This document shows, piece after piece, positions 1 through 7,569 of a DNA stretch of 34,740 nucleotides. The notes below the pieces were generated by a model that did not search any database, had not been told where the DNA came from, and was given only the letters and a program-made list of their open reading frames with translations. Source of the stretch: Brevundimonas denitrificans (GTDB taxonomy: Bacteria; Pseudomonadota; Alphaproteobacteria; Caulobacterales; Caulobacteraceae); assembly GCF_030160755.1 (NCBI RefSeq), contig NZ_BSOY01000026.1:1-34740 (forward strand), given 5' to 3'. Within the stretch, counting starts at the first letter, position 1. Each line of letters begins with the position of its first letter. Made by a program: the position numbers and the translations under genes.

Positions 1-2
1 CG

Positions 3-440
3 CCTGGCGTCTCTTCCGCGCCGACGCCGACGGTCCCGCTGGAGGCGGTGGCGCCGCCGCCCGCCGCCCCCGCCGTCACCGTGCTGGACAGCGCCGCCCG
101 CGCGGCGCTGCCCTTCACGGTCGACCTGCCGTCAGGCTTCGAGATCGTCTCCGGCCGCCCGGGTCCGGACTTCCGCATCTATACGATCCGCCGCGGCGGC
201 CAGTCCTTCGTCATGGTCTATGCCGGGCCGGCGTCGCAGTTCCCGATCTACAGCGGCCAGATGGTCGAGGCGGCGGGTCGCGCCTCCATCATCTCGACCG
301 AGGACGGGGTGCGGCGCGCCGTGGAACACCTGTTCCAGCGGCCGACGGCGCCGGGCGAAATCCATGTCTGGACCATGAGTCTGGACGGCGCCGACCGTGA
401 CATGGCCGAACAGATCGCCCAGTCGGTGGACGTCCGCTAG
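3..440 (+). CDS. Unknown protein, 5'-truncated by window edge
   Basis: The reading frame is open to the left edge, so the true start is probably outside the window. A GTG at position 48 is only an internal candidate. The visible part opens with a Pro/Ala-rich stretch, like a linker after a signal or membrane segment, and continues into a compact domain of about 110 residues beginning PFTVDLPSGFEIVSG and ending at a TAG. I do not recognise the family and assign no function. The domain reads like a small alpha/beta fold and has no catalytic motif that I can name. Its stop lies 7 bp from the convergent end of the downstream cysteine-cluster gene. Coding is supported by codon bias and by the sensible protein composition. 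Confidence 0.6.
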   Translation, partial: PGVSSAPTPTVPLEAVAPPPAAPAVTVLDSAARAALPFTVDLPSGFEIVSGRPGPDFRIYTIRRGGQSFVMVYAGPASQFPIYSGQMVEAAGRASIISTEDGVRRAVEHLFQRPTAPGEIHVWTMSLDGADRDMAEQIAQSVDVR

Positions 441-447
441 CCGGTCG

Positions 448-897
448 TCAGACCCGGCGCACCGGCGTGTCCGGGTCGCCCAGCCGCACGCCGCGCGATC
501 CGGCGAAGACCAGCACCTCCTGGCCGGGCGCGGCGGCCCAGCGGCGCAACGTCGTCTGATAAGGTTCGCGCCGCCAGTCGTGCGGCCTGACCGCGTCGCA
601 TTCGACCACCAGCCGGCCCCCGCCCTGTTCGCTGTGCAGCACAAAGCCGGCGACGGTCGGCTTCCAGCTTTCGTCCAGCGCGTCGGTAAGCAGCCACAGG
701 CAGTTGAAGACGCGGCAGTCGCCGGGCCTCTCGGCATAGATGGCGCAGCCCGCCGATTTGCTGAAATGCCGGCACCATTTGCCCGCCGGCTTGGCCAGCG
801 CGGTCACGCCCATCAGCTTGCAGCACAGGCCGCAGTCGCCGCAGCTCTTGGCGGTGACCTGGGGCGCAGTGACAGGGGCCGCGCCGTCTTCACGCAT
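448..897 (-). CDS. YkgJ-type cysteine-cluster protein (putative Zn/Fe-chelating)
   Basis: This is a 149-residue protein with the CxxCxxCC cluster typical of the YkgJ / UPF0153 family (C19, C22, C25, C26), followed by further cysteines at C42, C51, C61 and C66 in WCRHF...GCAIYAERPGDCRVFNC. The spacing suggests a bound metal or Fe-S centre, and the family is usually annotated as zinc- or iron-chelating. The biological role is unknown. I chose the ATG at 897 because GGAG sits 8 nt upstream of it. In-frame starts at 942 (ATG) and 969 (TTG) would add 15 or 24 residues but lack a ribosome-binding site. It is a single gene with a 158-bp gap to the end of the ABC permease gene. Confidence 0.85.
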   Translation of the reverse strand: MREDGAAPVTAPQVTAKSCGDCGLCCKLMGVTALAKPAGKWCRHFSKSAGCAIYAERPGDCRVFNCLWLLTDALDESWKPTVAGFVLHSEQGGGRLVVECDAVRPHDWRREPYQTTLRRWAAAPGQEVLVFAGSRGVRLGDPDTPVRRV

Positions 898-1055
898 GGG
901 TGATGCTCCGCCCGGACCCTCGTCCGTCTTCGCCCTTGCCATGAGGGGATGATCTGCGCAAACCTGCAAACGGTTCGCAATCGCAGGAGTCGGCCATGAT
1001 CGTGCTGACGACAGGCCCGGCGGCGCTGGTCCGCCTCATGCGGCGGGACGAACCC

Positions 1056-1781
1056 TCACAACACCTCCCGCCGGGACAGGTGGACGGTCATCAGGATCAG
1101 GGCGACCAGACCGAGACCACCCCCCAGGCCGAGGGCGGTGTTCACCCGCCACGCCTCTGACGCCAGCATGTTGATCGGCATCTGCCAGGGCAGGAACACG
1201 CCCTGTTTGGCCGAGGTGGCGACCACGGCGAAGAAGGTGCCGCCGATGCCCAGCACCAGTCCAGGCACGAAACTGGCGAAACGCAGGGCGGTCCAGAGCT
1301 GGATGGCGATCAGCAGCAGGGCTGCGAGGAACATCATCCCCATGGTCCGCGCGTAGGTCGCCAGCTCGAAGGGGCCGGTCGGCGTCAGCTCCGGCTTGAT
1401 GGCCGCCGCCGCCGCCACAGCGCCCCAGACCATCGCCAGCACCATCAGGCTCATCCCGGCGACCACCGCCACCACGCAGATCGCCTTGGCCGCATAGAGT
1501 TTCCAGCGGGGCAGGGGGAGGGCGCGCAGGTGATCCCAGGACTTCGGCCCATGCTCCATGTGGGCGACCAGGGCTGTCAGGGCGGTGACGCTCATCGGCA
1601 GCATGAAGAAGGCCCAGATGGCCGAGGCGCTGCCCATCCACATCTCCCACGGCGCCGCCGCCTTGCCGCGGAGCATGTTGAAGAAGACGAAGAGGGCGAT
1701 CAGGGACGGCGCGGCGATCGCAAGAACCGACGCGAGGGAGCGGTTGAGCTTGCGGGCTTCGACGGACAGGACGGCGAACAT
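1056..1781 (-). CDS. ABC-2 type transporter permease
   Basis: This 241-residue integral membrane protein has about six hydrophobic segments (near residues 18-36, 50-70, 102-125, 150-165, 172-192 and 215-233). It begins with the cytoplasmic MFAVLSVEARKLNRS stretch typical of ABC-2 / lantibiotic-immunity-type permeases, which often start with a short helix carrying E-x-x-K. It pairs with the ATPase immediately upstream: the ATPase stop and this ATG overlap as TGATG, so they are very likely translationally coupled. The pair should form an exporter or immunity-type complex in the inner membrane. The substrate cannot be inferred. The gene for the accessory membrane protein and regulator is divergent from the ATPase gene. 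Confidence 0.85.
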   Translation of the reverse strand: MFAVLSVEARKLNRSLASVLAIAAPSLIALFVFFNMLRGKAAAPWEMWMGSASAIWAFFMLPMSVTALTALVAHMEHGPKSWDHLRALPLPRWKLYAAKAICVVAVVAGMSLMVLAMVWGAVAAAAAIKPELTPTGPFELATYARTMGMMFLAALLLIAIQLWTALRFASFVPGLVLGIGGTFFAVVATSAKQGVFLPWQMPINMLASEAWRVNTALGLGGGLGLVALILMTVHLSRREVL

Positions 1782-2728
1782 CAGACCAGCTCCGGCTGCA
1801 TCAGTGGTTGAACGACGGGCGGGGTCGAGACCTGGCGGTAGATGCCCTCCAGCGTCCGGGCCTTCGGCCCAATGGAGAAGACCGCGATGTCGGCCTCGAC
1901 CAGGGCGCGGTTCAGCGCCGCCGAGGCCATGCGGGCGTCGTCCCCGGGTGTGAGGGCGGCGATGATCCGGCCCGGCGCCTCGGCCACGGAGAAGCCCCGC
2001 GAGGCGGCGAGGGCGGCGGCGCGGGCGGGATCATCGGTCTCGACCGCGATCTCGGGGGCCATCCCGGCCTTGAGCCGCGCCAGTTCGCCCTCCAGAACCA
2101 GCCGGCCCTCATGGACGATGCCCACGTGGGTGGCCGTCTGTTCGATCTCGCCGAGCAGGTGGCTGGACAGCAGCACGGTGGCGCCCGTGCGGGCGGGAAG
2201 CTCGCCGAGGAAGCGGCGCATGTCGGCGATGCCGTCGGGATCGAGCCCGTTGGTCGGCTCGTCGAGGATCAGCACCGGCGGCGCGCCGAGCATGGCCCGC
2301 GCCAGGCCCAGACGCTGGCGCATGCCCAGCGAATAGTCCGACACCCGGCGACCGGCGTGGTCGGCCATCTCGACCACCTCCAGCACCCGTCCGATCTCGC
2401 GATCGGGCAGCTCCAGCAGACGGCGGGTCAGGTCCAGATTCTCCCGTCCGGACAGATTGCCGTAGAAGCCGTGCGCCTCCAGCAGGGCGCCGACCCGGCG
2501 CGCGGCGTCCAGACGGTCCCGGGCGACATCGACGCCGCAGACGCGGGCCGCGCCGCTGCTGGGCCGGATCAGGCCGAGCAGCATCTTCAGCGTCGTCGTC
2601 TTGCCGGCGCCGTTGCGGCCGAGGAAGCCGTAGACGGCGTTCTGCGGCACGGTCATCGACAGGGCGTCGACCGCCAGGCGACGGCCGTACCGGCGGGTCA
2701 GCTCAAGGGTTTCGATGGCCGGGGACAT
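1781..2728 (-). CDS. ABC transporter ATP-binding protein
   Basis: This 315-residue nucleotide-binding subunit has Walker A GRNGAGKT at 37-44, the signature SLGMRQRLGLARA from 133, Walker B VLILDEP at 152-158 and an H-loop in LLSSHLLGEIEQTATHVG. The C-terminal tail of about 100 residues after the ATPase core is usual for ABC-2 / CcmA-like exporters with a DUF4162-type extension. It couples ATP hydrolysis to the permease encoded directly downstream (TGATG overlap). The ATG is close to the AT-rich intergenic region that holds two direct repeats. Those repeats are shared with the divergent DUF2975-regulator pair, so both units may be controlled together. Confidence 0.93.
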   Translation of the reverse strand: MSPAIETLELTRRYGRRLAVDALSMTVPQNAVYGFLGRNGAGKTTTLKMLLGLIRPSSGAARVCGVDVARDRLDAARRVGALLEAHGFYGNLSGRENLDLTRRLLELPDREIGRVLEVVEMADHAGRRVSDYSLGMRQRLGLARAMLGAPPVLILDEPTNGLDPDGIADMRRFLGELPARTGATVLLSSHLLGEIEQTATHVGIVHEGRLVLEGELARLKAGMAPEIAVETDDPARAAALAASRGFSVAEAPGRIIAALTPGDDARMASAALNRALVEADIAVFSIGPKARTLEGIYRQVSTPPVVQPLMQPELV

Positions 2729-2745
2729 GGCGGGCTCGCTGAGTG

Positions 2746-2805
2746 TTTAAGTCAGAGATAAAGTTGCAAACACCGCTTCTTTAAGTCAAGATTAAAGATA
2801 AGTCA
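2746..2805. promoter_or_regulatory. Divergent promoter region with direct-repeat operator candidates
   Basis: In the 100-bp gap between the divergent ATPase and DUF2975 genes, two 18-bp direct repeats occur. They are TTTAAGTCAGAGATAAAG at 2746-2763 and TTTAAGTCAAGATTAAAG at 2780-2797, with 14 of 18 positions identical and the first nine bases the same. A third partial copy, ATAAGTCA, follows at 2798-2805. The stretch is strikingly AT-rich against its surroundings. The natural candidate ligand is the small Cro/C1-type protein encoded two genes to the right. This is inference from position and repetition only. Confidence 0.5.
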
Positions 2806-2828
2806 CAGTTTCGACGCGGGAGAGACCC

Positions 2829-3329
2829 ATGAGCCAGACAAACTCCAGCCGCTTCCGCCAACGCTGCGCCCAGTTCCGCTGGCTGGCCGTCTTCATGGTG
2901 GTCAGCGTCGGGGCCCTGTTGGCGCTGATGCATATCGTGGCCCCCGGCGTGATGCTGGCGCGGGGCGACTACACGGGCACGCCGACCGGCTGGACAGCCC
3001 AGATCGTCTGGGCCCTGCCGACCGTATTCTACCTGTTCGCCGTCTGGTCGATCGGCGCCGCCATGGGGCAGCTGTCGAAGGGGCGGTTGATCCAGCCGAC
3101 CCTTGTGCACGCCCTTCGTCGGGTGGGCCTGTCCCTCGGGCTCGGGGGTCTGTTCAGCGTCTTCGGCGTCACCAATCTCGTGCGCCTGATCGAGGGCGGA
3201 CGCGGCGGCTGGGCCTATTTCGACGTCGCCGGTATGACGCTCGGCGTGATCGGCGGCGCCCTGTTCCTGCTCGGCGGGGTCATGGAGCAGGCCGGCAAGA
3301 TCCAGGCCGAGCTGGACGAGATGATCTGA
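2829..3329 (+). CDS. DUF2975-like membrane protein
   Basis: This 166-residue protein has four predicted transmembrane helices (about 17-40, 57-80, 95-115 and 130-150) and a charged C-terminal tail KIQAELDEMI. Its size, topology and coupling to a small Cro/C1-type regulator match the DUF2975 family, whose function is unknown. The start is supported by GGAG six bases upstream of the ATG. The stop overlaps the regulator start as TGATG, so the two are co-translated. It is divergent from the ABC exporter genes. I infer a membrane partner or signal-sensing role, but nothing in the sequence proves it. Confidence 0.8.
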   Translation: MSQTNSSRFRQRCAQFRWLAVFMVVSVGALLALMHIVAPGVMLARGDYTGTPTGWTAQIVWALPTVFYLFAVWSIGAAMGQLSKGRLIQPTLVHALRRVGLSLGLGGLFSVFGVTNLVRLIEGGRGGWAYFDVAGMTLGVIGGALFLLGGVMEQAGKIQAELDEMI

Positions 3330-3565
3330 TGCCGATCCGCGTCACCCTCGACCAGTTGATCGTCAAACGCGGCATCAAGGCCCGCGACCTCGCCCAGCAG
3401 GTGGGGCTCAGCGAGACCCAGCTGTCGCTGTTCCGTTCGGGCAAGGTGAAGGGCATCCGCTTCCGCACCCTGGCGAAACTGTGCGCCGCGCTGGAGTGCC
3501 GGCCTAAGGACCTGCTGGACTATGACCATGATCCCGCGGACCTCGCCGCCGTGGACGAGGACTAG
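3329..3565 (+). CDS. Small Cro/C1 (XRE)-family DNA-binding regulator, YozG-like
   Basis: This 78-residue protein is almost entirely one helix-turn-helix domain. The motif spans roughly residues 16-40 (KARDLAQQVGLSETQLSLFR), followed by GIRFRTLAKLCAALECRPKDLLDY, the hallmark of the short YozG/HTH_26 regulators that accompany DUF2975 proteins. It is translationally coupled to the DUF2975 gene (TGATG). It probably autoregulates its own unit and perhaps the divergent ABC genes through the repeats near 2746-2805. Its TAG stop shares the palindrome CTAG with the stop of the convergent DUF6702 gene, so the two genes overlap by four bases. Confidence 0.9.
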   Translation: MPIRVTLDQLIVKRGIKARDLAQQVGLSETQLSLFRSGKVKGIRFRTLAKLCAALECRPKDLLDYDHDPADLAAVDED

Positions 3566-4059
3566 CCGGCGAAGGTCACGGTCTGGGCCGCCGATCCGGG
3601 ACGGAAGACCACGGTGCGGGTGACGCCGTTGATCCGCACATTGACCTGCTGTTCCTGATCGTCGTGCACGCCCGGGAAGAAATCGAGATCGACGGTCACC
3701 GCGGCGATGCTGTGGTCGCTGGTCTCGCCCGCGAACTCGACCCGGATGTTGTCGCCGGCGAGATCGGTGGCGGCATGGGTCACCGGGATGGCGGCGCCGT
3801 CGATGTCGAGCCGGAACCTCTGGCGCAGATGGGTTTCCAGTTCCGCGACGGCGCGAGGATCGTCGAGGCTGGGTTGGGCCTCGGGCGCGATCGAGACCAG
3901 GGCCGGCTCCACGTCATGGGCGGAGAAGCGGTGAACCACGCTGACCGAGCCCGAGGCCGGATCGATCTCGATCACCGTCAGCCCGGCATGCCCGCGATGG
4001 GCGCTGACGGGCGTGGCGAGGGCGGCGACGAGCGCCGCGGCGAGCAGGACCCGCCTCAT
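3562..4059 (-). CDS. DUF6702-like exported protein, partner of M1 peptidase
   Basis: This 165-residue protein has a clear signal peptide (RRVLLAAALVAALATPVSAH) followed by HRGHAGLTVIEIDP. The mature domain looks beta-rich and resembles the DUF6702 family, which has no assigned function and is often encoded beside M1 metallopeptidases. The histidines just after the cleavage site could bind metal, but that is speculation. The ATG at 4059 overlaps the peptidase stop as TGATG and is preferred over the GTG at 4062. Translational coupling suggests that the two exported proteins act together in the periplasm. Confidence 0.75.
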   Translation of the reverse strand: MRRVLLAAALVAALATPVSAHRGHAGLTVIEIDPASGSVSVVHRFSAHDVEPALVSIAPEAQPSLDDPRAVAELETHLRQRFRLDIDGAAIPVTHAATDLAGDNIRVEFAGETSDHSIAAVTVDLDFFPGVHDDQEQQVNVRINGVTRTVVFRPGSAAQTVTFAG

Positions 4060-6473
4060 CACCGGGCGCCCGTCGGGCGACGTACCCGGGTCGCCGTCGA
4101 GTCGGGGCTGACCTCGACGTCGGAGTCGCGCATGCGGTTTTCACCGGGGGGAGGCGGCGGCGACAGGCGCAGGGTGCGCTCGTCGATCTGGCGCGGGAAC
4201 AGGTTGTTGGCCCGGCTGGCGTCGGCGGTCTCCCGCAGCGGATCGACCTCGGCCGAGACCAGGGTTTTCGACGAGACATGCTGCCAGATCACCTGCTGGC
4301 TGTTGCGCCGCCAGATCTCGGCGGGGATGCGGATCGTCTCGTCCGAGCCGTCGCTGTACGTCAGCTTCAGGATCACCGGCATGACCAGTCCGCCGACGTT
4401 TTTGAAGGTGAAGCGGTAGATGTTGTCATCGAAACCTTGGGCCGCGCGGCGGTCGGCGTCGGCGCGGCGCGTGGCGCTCTCGGCGTCACGGCGCTGCTGG
4501 GCCGTGGTCGTGAAGCGGTCGGTCTCGTTGTAGAAATCCCGCGTCGCGGGGTCCCGCTCGACCACGGTCTGGATGCCGCGGTTGTTCTCAACCGTGCGCG
4601 AGATCGGCTCCTGTTCGAACCGCTCGCGGGCGGCGCGGTTGCGGACCTCGGGATCGGTCGATTCCAGGGTCGCGGCGGTCACGCTCTCCAGCGAGATGTC
4701 GACGTGGTCGGTGGAATAGAACCAGCCGCGCCAGAACCAGTCGAGATCGACGCCGGAGCTCTCCTCCATGGTGCGGAAGAAGTCGTAGGGCGTCGGGCGC
4801 TTGAAGGCCCAGCGCTGCGAATACTCGCGGAAGGCGCGGTCGAACAGTTCGCGGCCCAGCACCGTCTCGCGCAGGATCACCAGGGCGGTGGCCGGCTTGG
4901 CGTAGGCGTTGTTGCCGAACTGGAGCAGGGAGTCCGACTGGGTCATGACCGGCACCTGGTCCTGACTGATCATATATTCGATGATGCTGGACGGCTCGCC
5001 GCGCGCCGGGAAGTCGGCGTCCCACAGCTTCTCGGCCTGGAACTGCAGGAAGCTGTTCAGCCCCTCGTCCATCCAGGTCCACTGACGCTCGTCGGAATTG
5101 ACGATCATCGGGAAATAGGTGTGGCCGACCTCATGGATGACCACGCCGATCAGGCCGTTCTTGGCCCGCTCGGTATAGGTCAGGCGGCCGTCGTCGCCCC
5201 GCACGGGGCGCGGCCCGTTGAAGGTGATCATCGGATATTCCATCCCGCCGACTGGGCCGTTGACCGACTGGGCCGTGGGATAGGGATAGGTGAAGGCGAA
5301 CTGGTTGTAGACGTCGATGGTGTGGGCGATCGAACGGGTCGAATAGGTGTCCCACAGCGGGCGGGCCTCCTTCGGATAGAAGGACATGGCCATGACCACC
5401 GGGTGCTCGGCGCTCTCCTGATCGACGCCCATGGCGTCCCAGATGAATTTCCGGCTCGAGGCCCAGCCGAAGTCGCGCACGTTGTCGGCGCTGAAATTCC
5501 AGGTGCGGGTGCCCGAGCGGGCCGGGCGGGCCTCCGCCGCGGCGGCCTCCGCCGGCGTCACGATATAGACGGGCGCGTCGGCAGTGCGGGCCTCGGCCAG
5601 CCGCGCCCGCTGCTCGGGGCTGAGGATGTCGGTGTTCTGGAGCTCGCCCGTCGCGGCGACCGTATGGTCCGCGGGCGCGGTGATGGAGACGTCGTAGTCG
5701 CCGAACTCGAGCGTGAACTCGCCGGCCCCCAGAAACTGGGCGTTATGCCAGCCCTCATAGTCGGAATAGACGGCCAGGCGCGGGAACCATTGCGCCGCCA
5801 GGAACAGGCAGTTGCCGTCCTCGCCGGGCTTGGTGAAACACTCATAGCCGCTGCGCCCCCCGACGACATTGGTCTCGGGCAGGGGCAGGCTGAAGTCGAT
5901 GGTGAAGGCGAAGCTCTCGCCGGTCGCGAGCGGGCGCGGCAGTTCGATCCGCATCATGGAATCGACGATGGTGAAGGGCAGGTCGCGGCCGTCCGGCCCG
6001 GTCACCTTCAGGTCGTTGAAGCCGCCTTCCCAGTCCTGCATCCGCTGCACGCGCAGCACCTCATTGACGCTGACGGTGTCGGAGGCCGTGTAGGTCCGGC
6101 TGCGCTCGGCCAAGGAGTCGCGGCGATAGTTCTGCTGGTCCAGCAGCAGCCACAGATAGCCGAGAGCGTCGGGCGAATGGTTGGTGTAGGTCACGGCCTC
6201 GCGGCCCGTCAGGGTGCGATTGGCCTCGTTCAGGCTGACGTCGATGTCGTAATCGACCTGCTGCTGCCAGTAGCGGTGGCCGGGCGCGCCCGAGGCGTTG
6301 CGATAGTCGGTCGGCGTCGGCCAGTCCTCGCCCTCGAACTGACGGAACTTGTCCTCGAAGGTGCCCCGCGACTGGTCGATGGGACCGACGCTCTGTTGCG
6401 CCAGGGCGGCCGAGGCCATGAGGGAGACGCCGGCGACCGACGCCAGCAACATACCGATCCGCATTCGAAACAC
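4059..6473 (-). CDS. Secreted M1 family zinc metallopeptidase
   Basis: This 804-residue protein has a signal peptide (residues 1 to about 25, ending ASAALAQQ). The M1 (gluzincin) zinc site is HEVGH at 447-451 with the third ligand Glu at 470 in WMDEGLNSF, giving the exact HExxH-x18-E spacing. The aminopeptidase substrate motif GGMEYP precedes it. The order is an N-terminal beta domain, the catalytic domain (about 330-590), then a charged region rich in Arg/Glu (about 600-690) and a beta-rich C-terminal part. It probably trims peptides or proteins in the periplasm. The C-terminal domain is unlike classic PepN. It is coupled by TGATG to the DUF6702 gene, and a 65-bp gap separates it from the upstream hydrolase gene. 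Confidence 0.93.
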   Translation of the reverse strand: MFRMRIGMLLASVAGVSLMASAALAQQSVGPIDQSRGTFEDKFRQFEGEDWPTPTDYRNASGAPGHRYWQQQVDYDIDVSLNEANRTLTGREAVTYTNHSPDALGYLWLLLDQQNYRRDSLAERSRTYTASDTVSVNEVLRVQRMQDWEGGFNDLKVTGPDGRDLPFTIVDSMMRIELPRPLATGESFAFTIDFSLPLPETNVVGGRSGYECFTKPGEDGNCLFLAAQWFPRLAVYSDYEGWHNAQFLGAGEFTLEFGDYDVSITAPADHTVAATGELQNTDILSPEQRARLAEARTADAPVYIVTPAEAAAAEARPARSGTRTWNFSADNVRDFGWASSRKFIWDAMGVDQESAEHPVVMAMSFYPKEARPLWDTYSTRSIAHTIDVYNQFAFTYPYPTAQSVNGPVGGMEYPMITFNGPRPVRGDDGRLTYTERAKNGLIGVVIHEVGHTYFPMIVNSDERQWTWMDEGLNSFLQFQAEKLWDADFPARGEPSSIIEYMISQDQVPVMTQSDSLLQFGNNAYAKPATALVILRETVLGRELFDRAFREYSQRWAFKRPTPYDFFRTMEESSGVDLDWFWRGWFYSTDHVDISLESVTAATLESTDPEVRNRAARERFEQEPISRTVENNRGIQTVVERDPATRDFYNETDRFTTTAQQRRDAESATRRADADRRAAQGFDDNIYRFTFKNVGGLVMPVILKLTYSDGSDETIRIPAEIWRRNSQQVIWQHVSSKTLVSAEVDPLRETADASRANNLFPRQIDERTLRLSPPPPPGENRMRDSDVEVSPDSTATRVRRPTGAR

Positions 6474-6538
6474 CGTCCGTTACCTGAAAGCCCGCGCGGA
6501 CCTTAGACAGCGGGGACGGCGGGGCAAGGCGGCGAAGA

Positions 6539-7510
6539 TTAAGTCTGCGTAATCCAGCCGTGCCGCGCGGCCCAGGCCAGGACCAGCGCCGGCCAGGCGG
6601 CCGCCGGTCTCCCCGCGATCAGCCGGACCCCGAAGCCGTGCCCGCCTTCCTGGAACAGATGCGCCTCGCAGGGCACGCCGGCGGCGCGCAGGGCCGTCAG
6701 CAGTTGCAGGCTGTTTTCGACCGGCACGGCCTCGTCATCCATGGCGTGCAGCAGGAAGGTCGGGGCGCGACCGGTCCAGTCCATCCGCTCCAGCGAGTAC
6801 CGCCCGATCGCTCCCGGCGCGGGCGTGGGGCCCAGCAGCTCCAGCCGCGACCCGGCGTGGACATGGGGGTCGGCCATGGTCGCCACGGGGTAGAGCAGAA
6901 TACTGAGGTCGGGCCGGTGCGACACGGCGTCGGCTGCGTCCACGGGGGCGTAGGTCGCGTCGTCGCGCGCCGTGAGCATTCCGGCCAGATGCCCGCCCGC
7001 CGACGCCCCGAGCACCGCGACCCGCGCCGGGTCCAGTCCGTGGACGGCGGCCTGTGAGCGCACCAGCCTCAGGGCCCGTTGGGCGTCCTGCAACGGCGCG
7101 TCGGGCCCGGCGGCCCAGCCGTCGCCCGGCAGGCGGTAGCGGAGGACGAAACAGGTCACGCCGGCCTCGGCGAACACCCGGGCGCAGTCCAGCCCCTCCT
7201 TGTCCACCACCGCCCATTTGTACCCGCCGCCCGGGATCAGCAGCAGCGACGCGCCGTTGGGCCGCGCGGGCCGCAGCACCGTCAGGACGGGATCGGTCGT
7301 GTAGCGCGCGAAACGGTCGTGGAAGGCGGGATCAGTGGACCGTTCGGTCACCTGCGGCGTGACCGTGACCCGCTCTCCGCCCGGCGCCGCGCCCGGCCAG
7401 AGGCGGACGGTCTCCGTCGGGTCCGCCGGAGCGACCTGTCGCGCCGCCGCCGGAACAGGGATTGCGGCCACGGCGGCGAGGCCCAGGGCGGTGCGGCGGT
7501 TCAACGTCAT
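6539..7510 (-). CDS. Secreted alpha/beta hydrolase (acetyl-esterase-like)
   Basis: This 323-residue protein has an export signal with paired arginines (MTLNRRTALGLAAVAAIPVPAAA), so it is possibly a Tat substrate, although the motif is degenerate. The hydrolase core shows the oxyanion loop PGGGYKW at 93-99, the nucleophile elbow GASAGG with Ser170, and a probable acid Asp259 in HAMDDEAVP. The catalytic His291 is in EGGHGF. The pattern matches esterase / BD-FAE-like carbohydrate acetyl esterases (COG0657), which hydrolyse acetyl esters of sugars or small esters. The exact substrate is unknown. GGAG seven bases upstream supports the ATG. It lies upstream of the M1 peptidase on the same strand and could share a transcript with it. 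Confidence 0.88.
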   Translation of the reverse strand: MTLNRRTALGLAAVAAIPVPAAARQVAPADPTETVRLWPGAAPGGERVTVTPQVTERSTDPAFHDRFARYTTDPVLTVLRPARPNGASLLLIPGGGYKWAVVDKEGLDCARVFAEAGVTCFVLRYRLPGDGWAAGPDAPLQDAQRALRLVRSQAAVHGLDPARVAVLGASAGGHLAGMLTARDDATYAPVDAADAVSHRPDLSILLYPVATMADPHVHAGSRLELLGPTPAPGAIGRYSLERMDWTGRAPTFLLHAMDDEAVPVENSLQLLTALRAAGVPCEAHLFQEGGHGFGVRLIAGRPAAAWPALVLAWAARHGWITQT

Positions 7511-7569
7511 GGGCGGGCTCCTGCCGCGAGGCTAGGCCATTCGCCCGCCCGCCGCCAAGCCGGTTGGCC

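Noticed and set aside
996..1160. Possible 54-codon ORF on the plus strand, MIVLTTGPAALVRLMRRDE..., with AGGAG seven bases upstream of the ATG
   Set aside because: Most of its length is antisense to the 3' end of the ABC permease gene, composition turns Gln/Pro/Gly-rich as expected for a shadow frame, and no family is recognisable.
4278..6506. Very long open frame (742 codons) opposite the M1 peptidase gene
   Set aside because: It is an antisense shadow of a GC-rich gene, rich in Gly/Arg/Val/Asp with no domain; the minus-strand M1 gene has a signal peptide and an intact zinc site.
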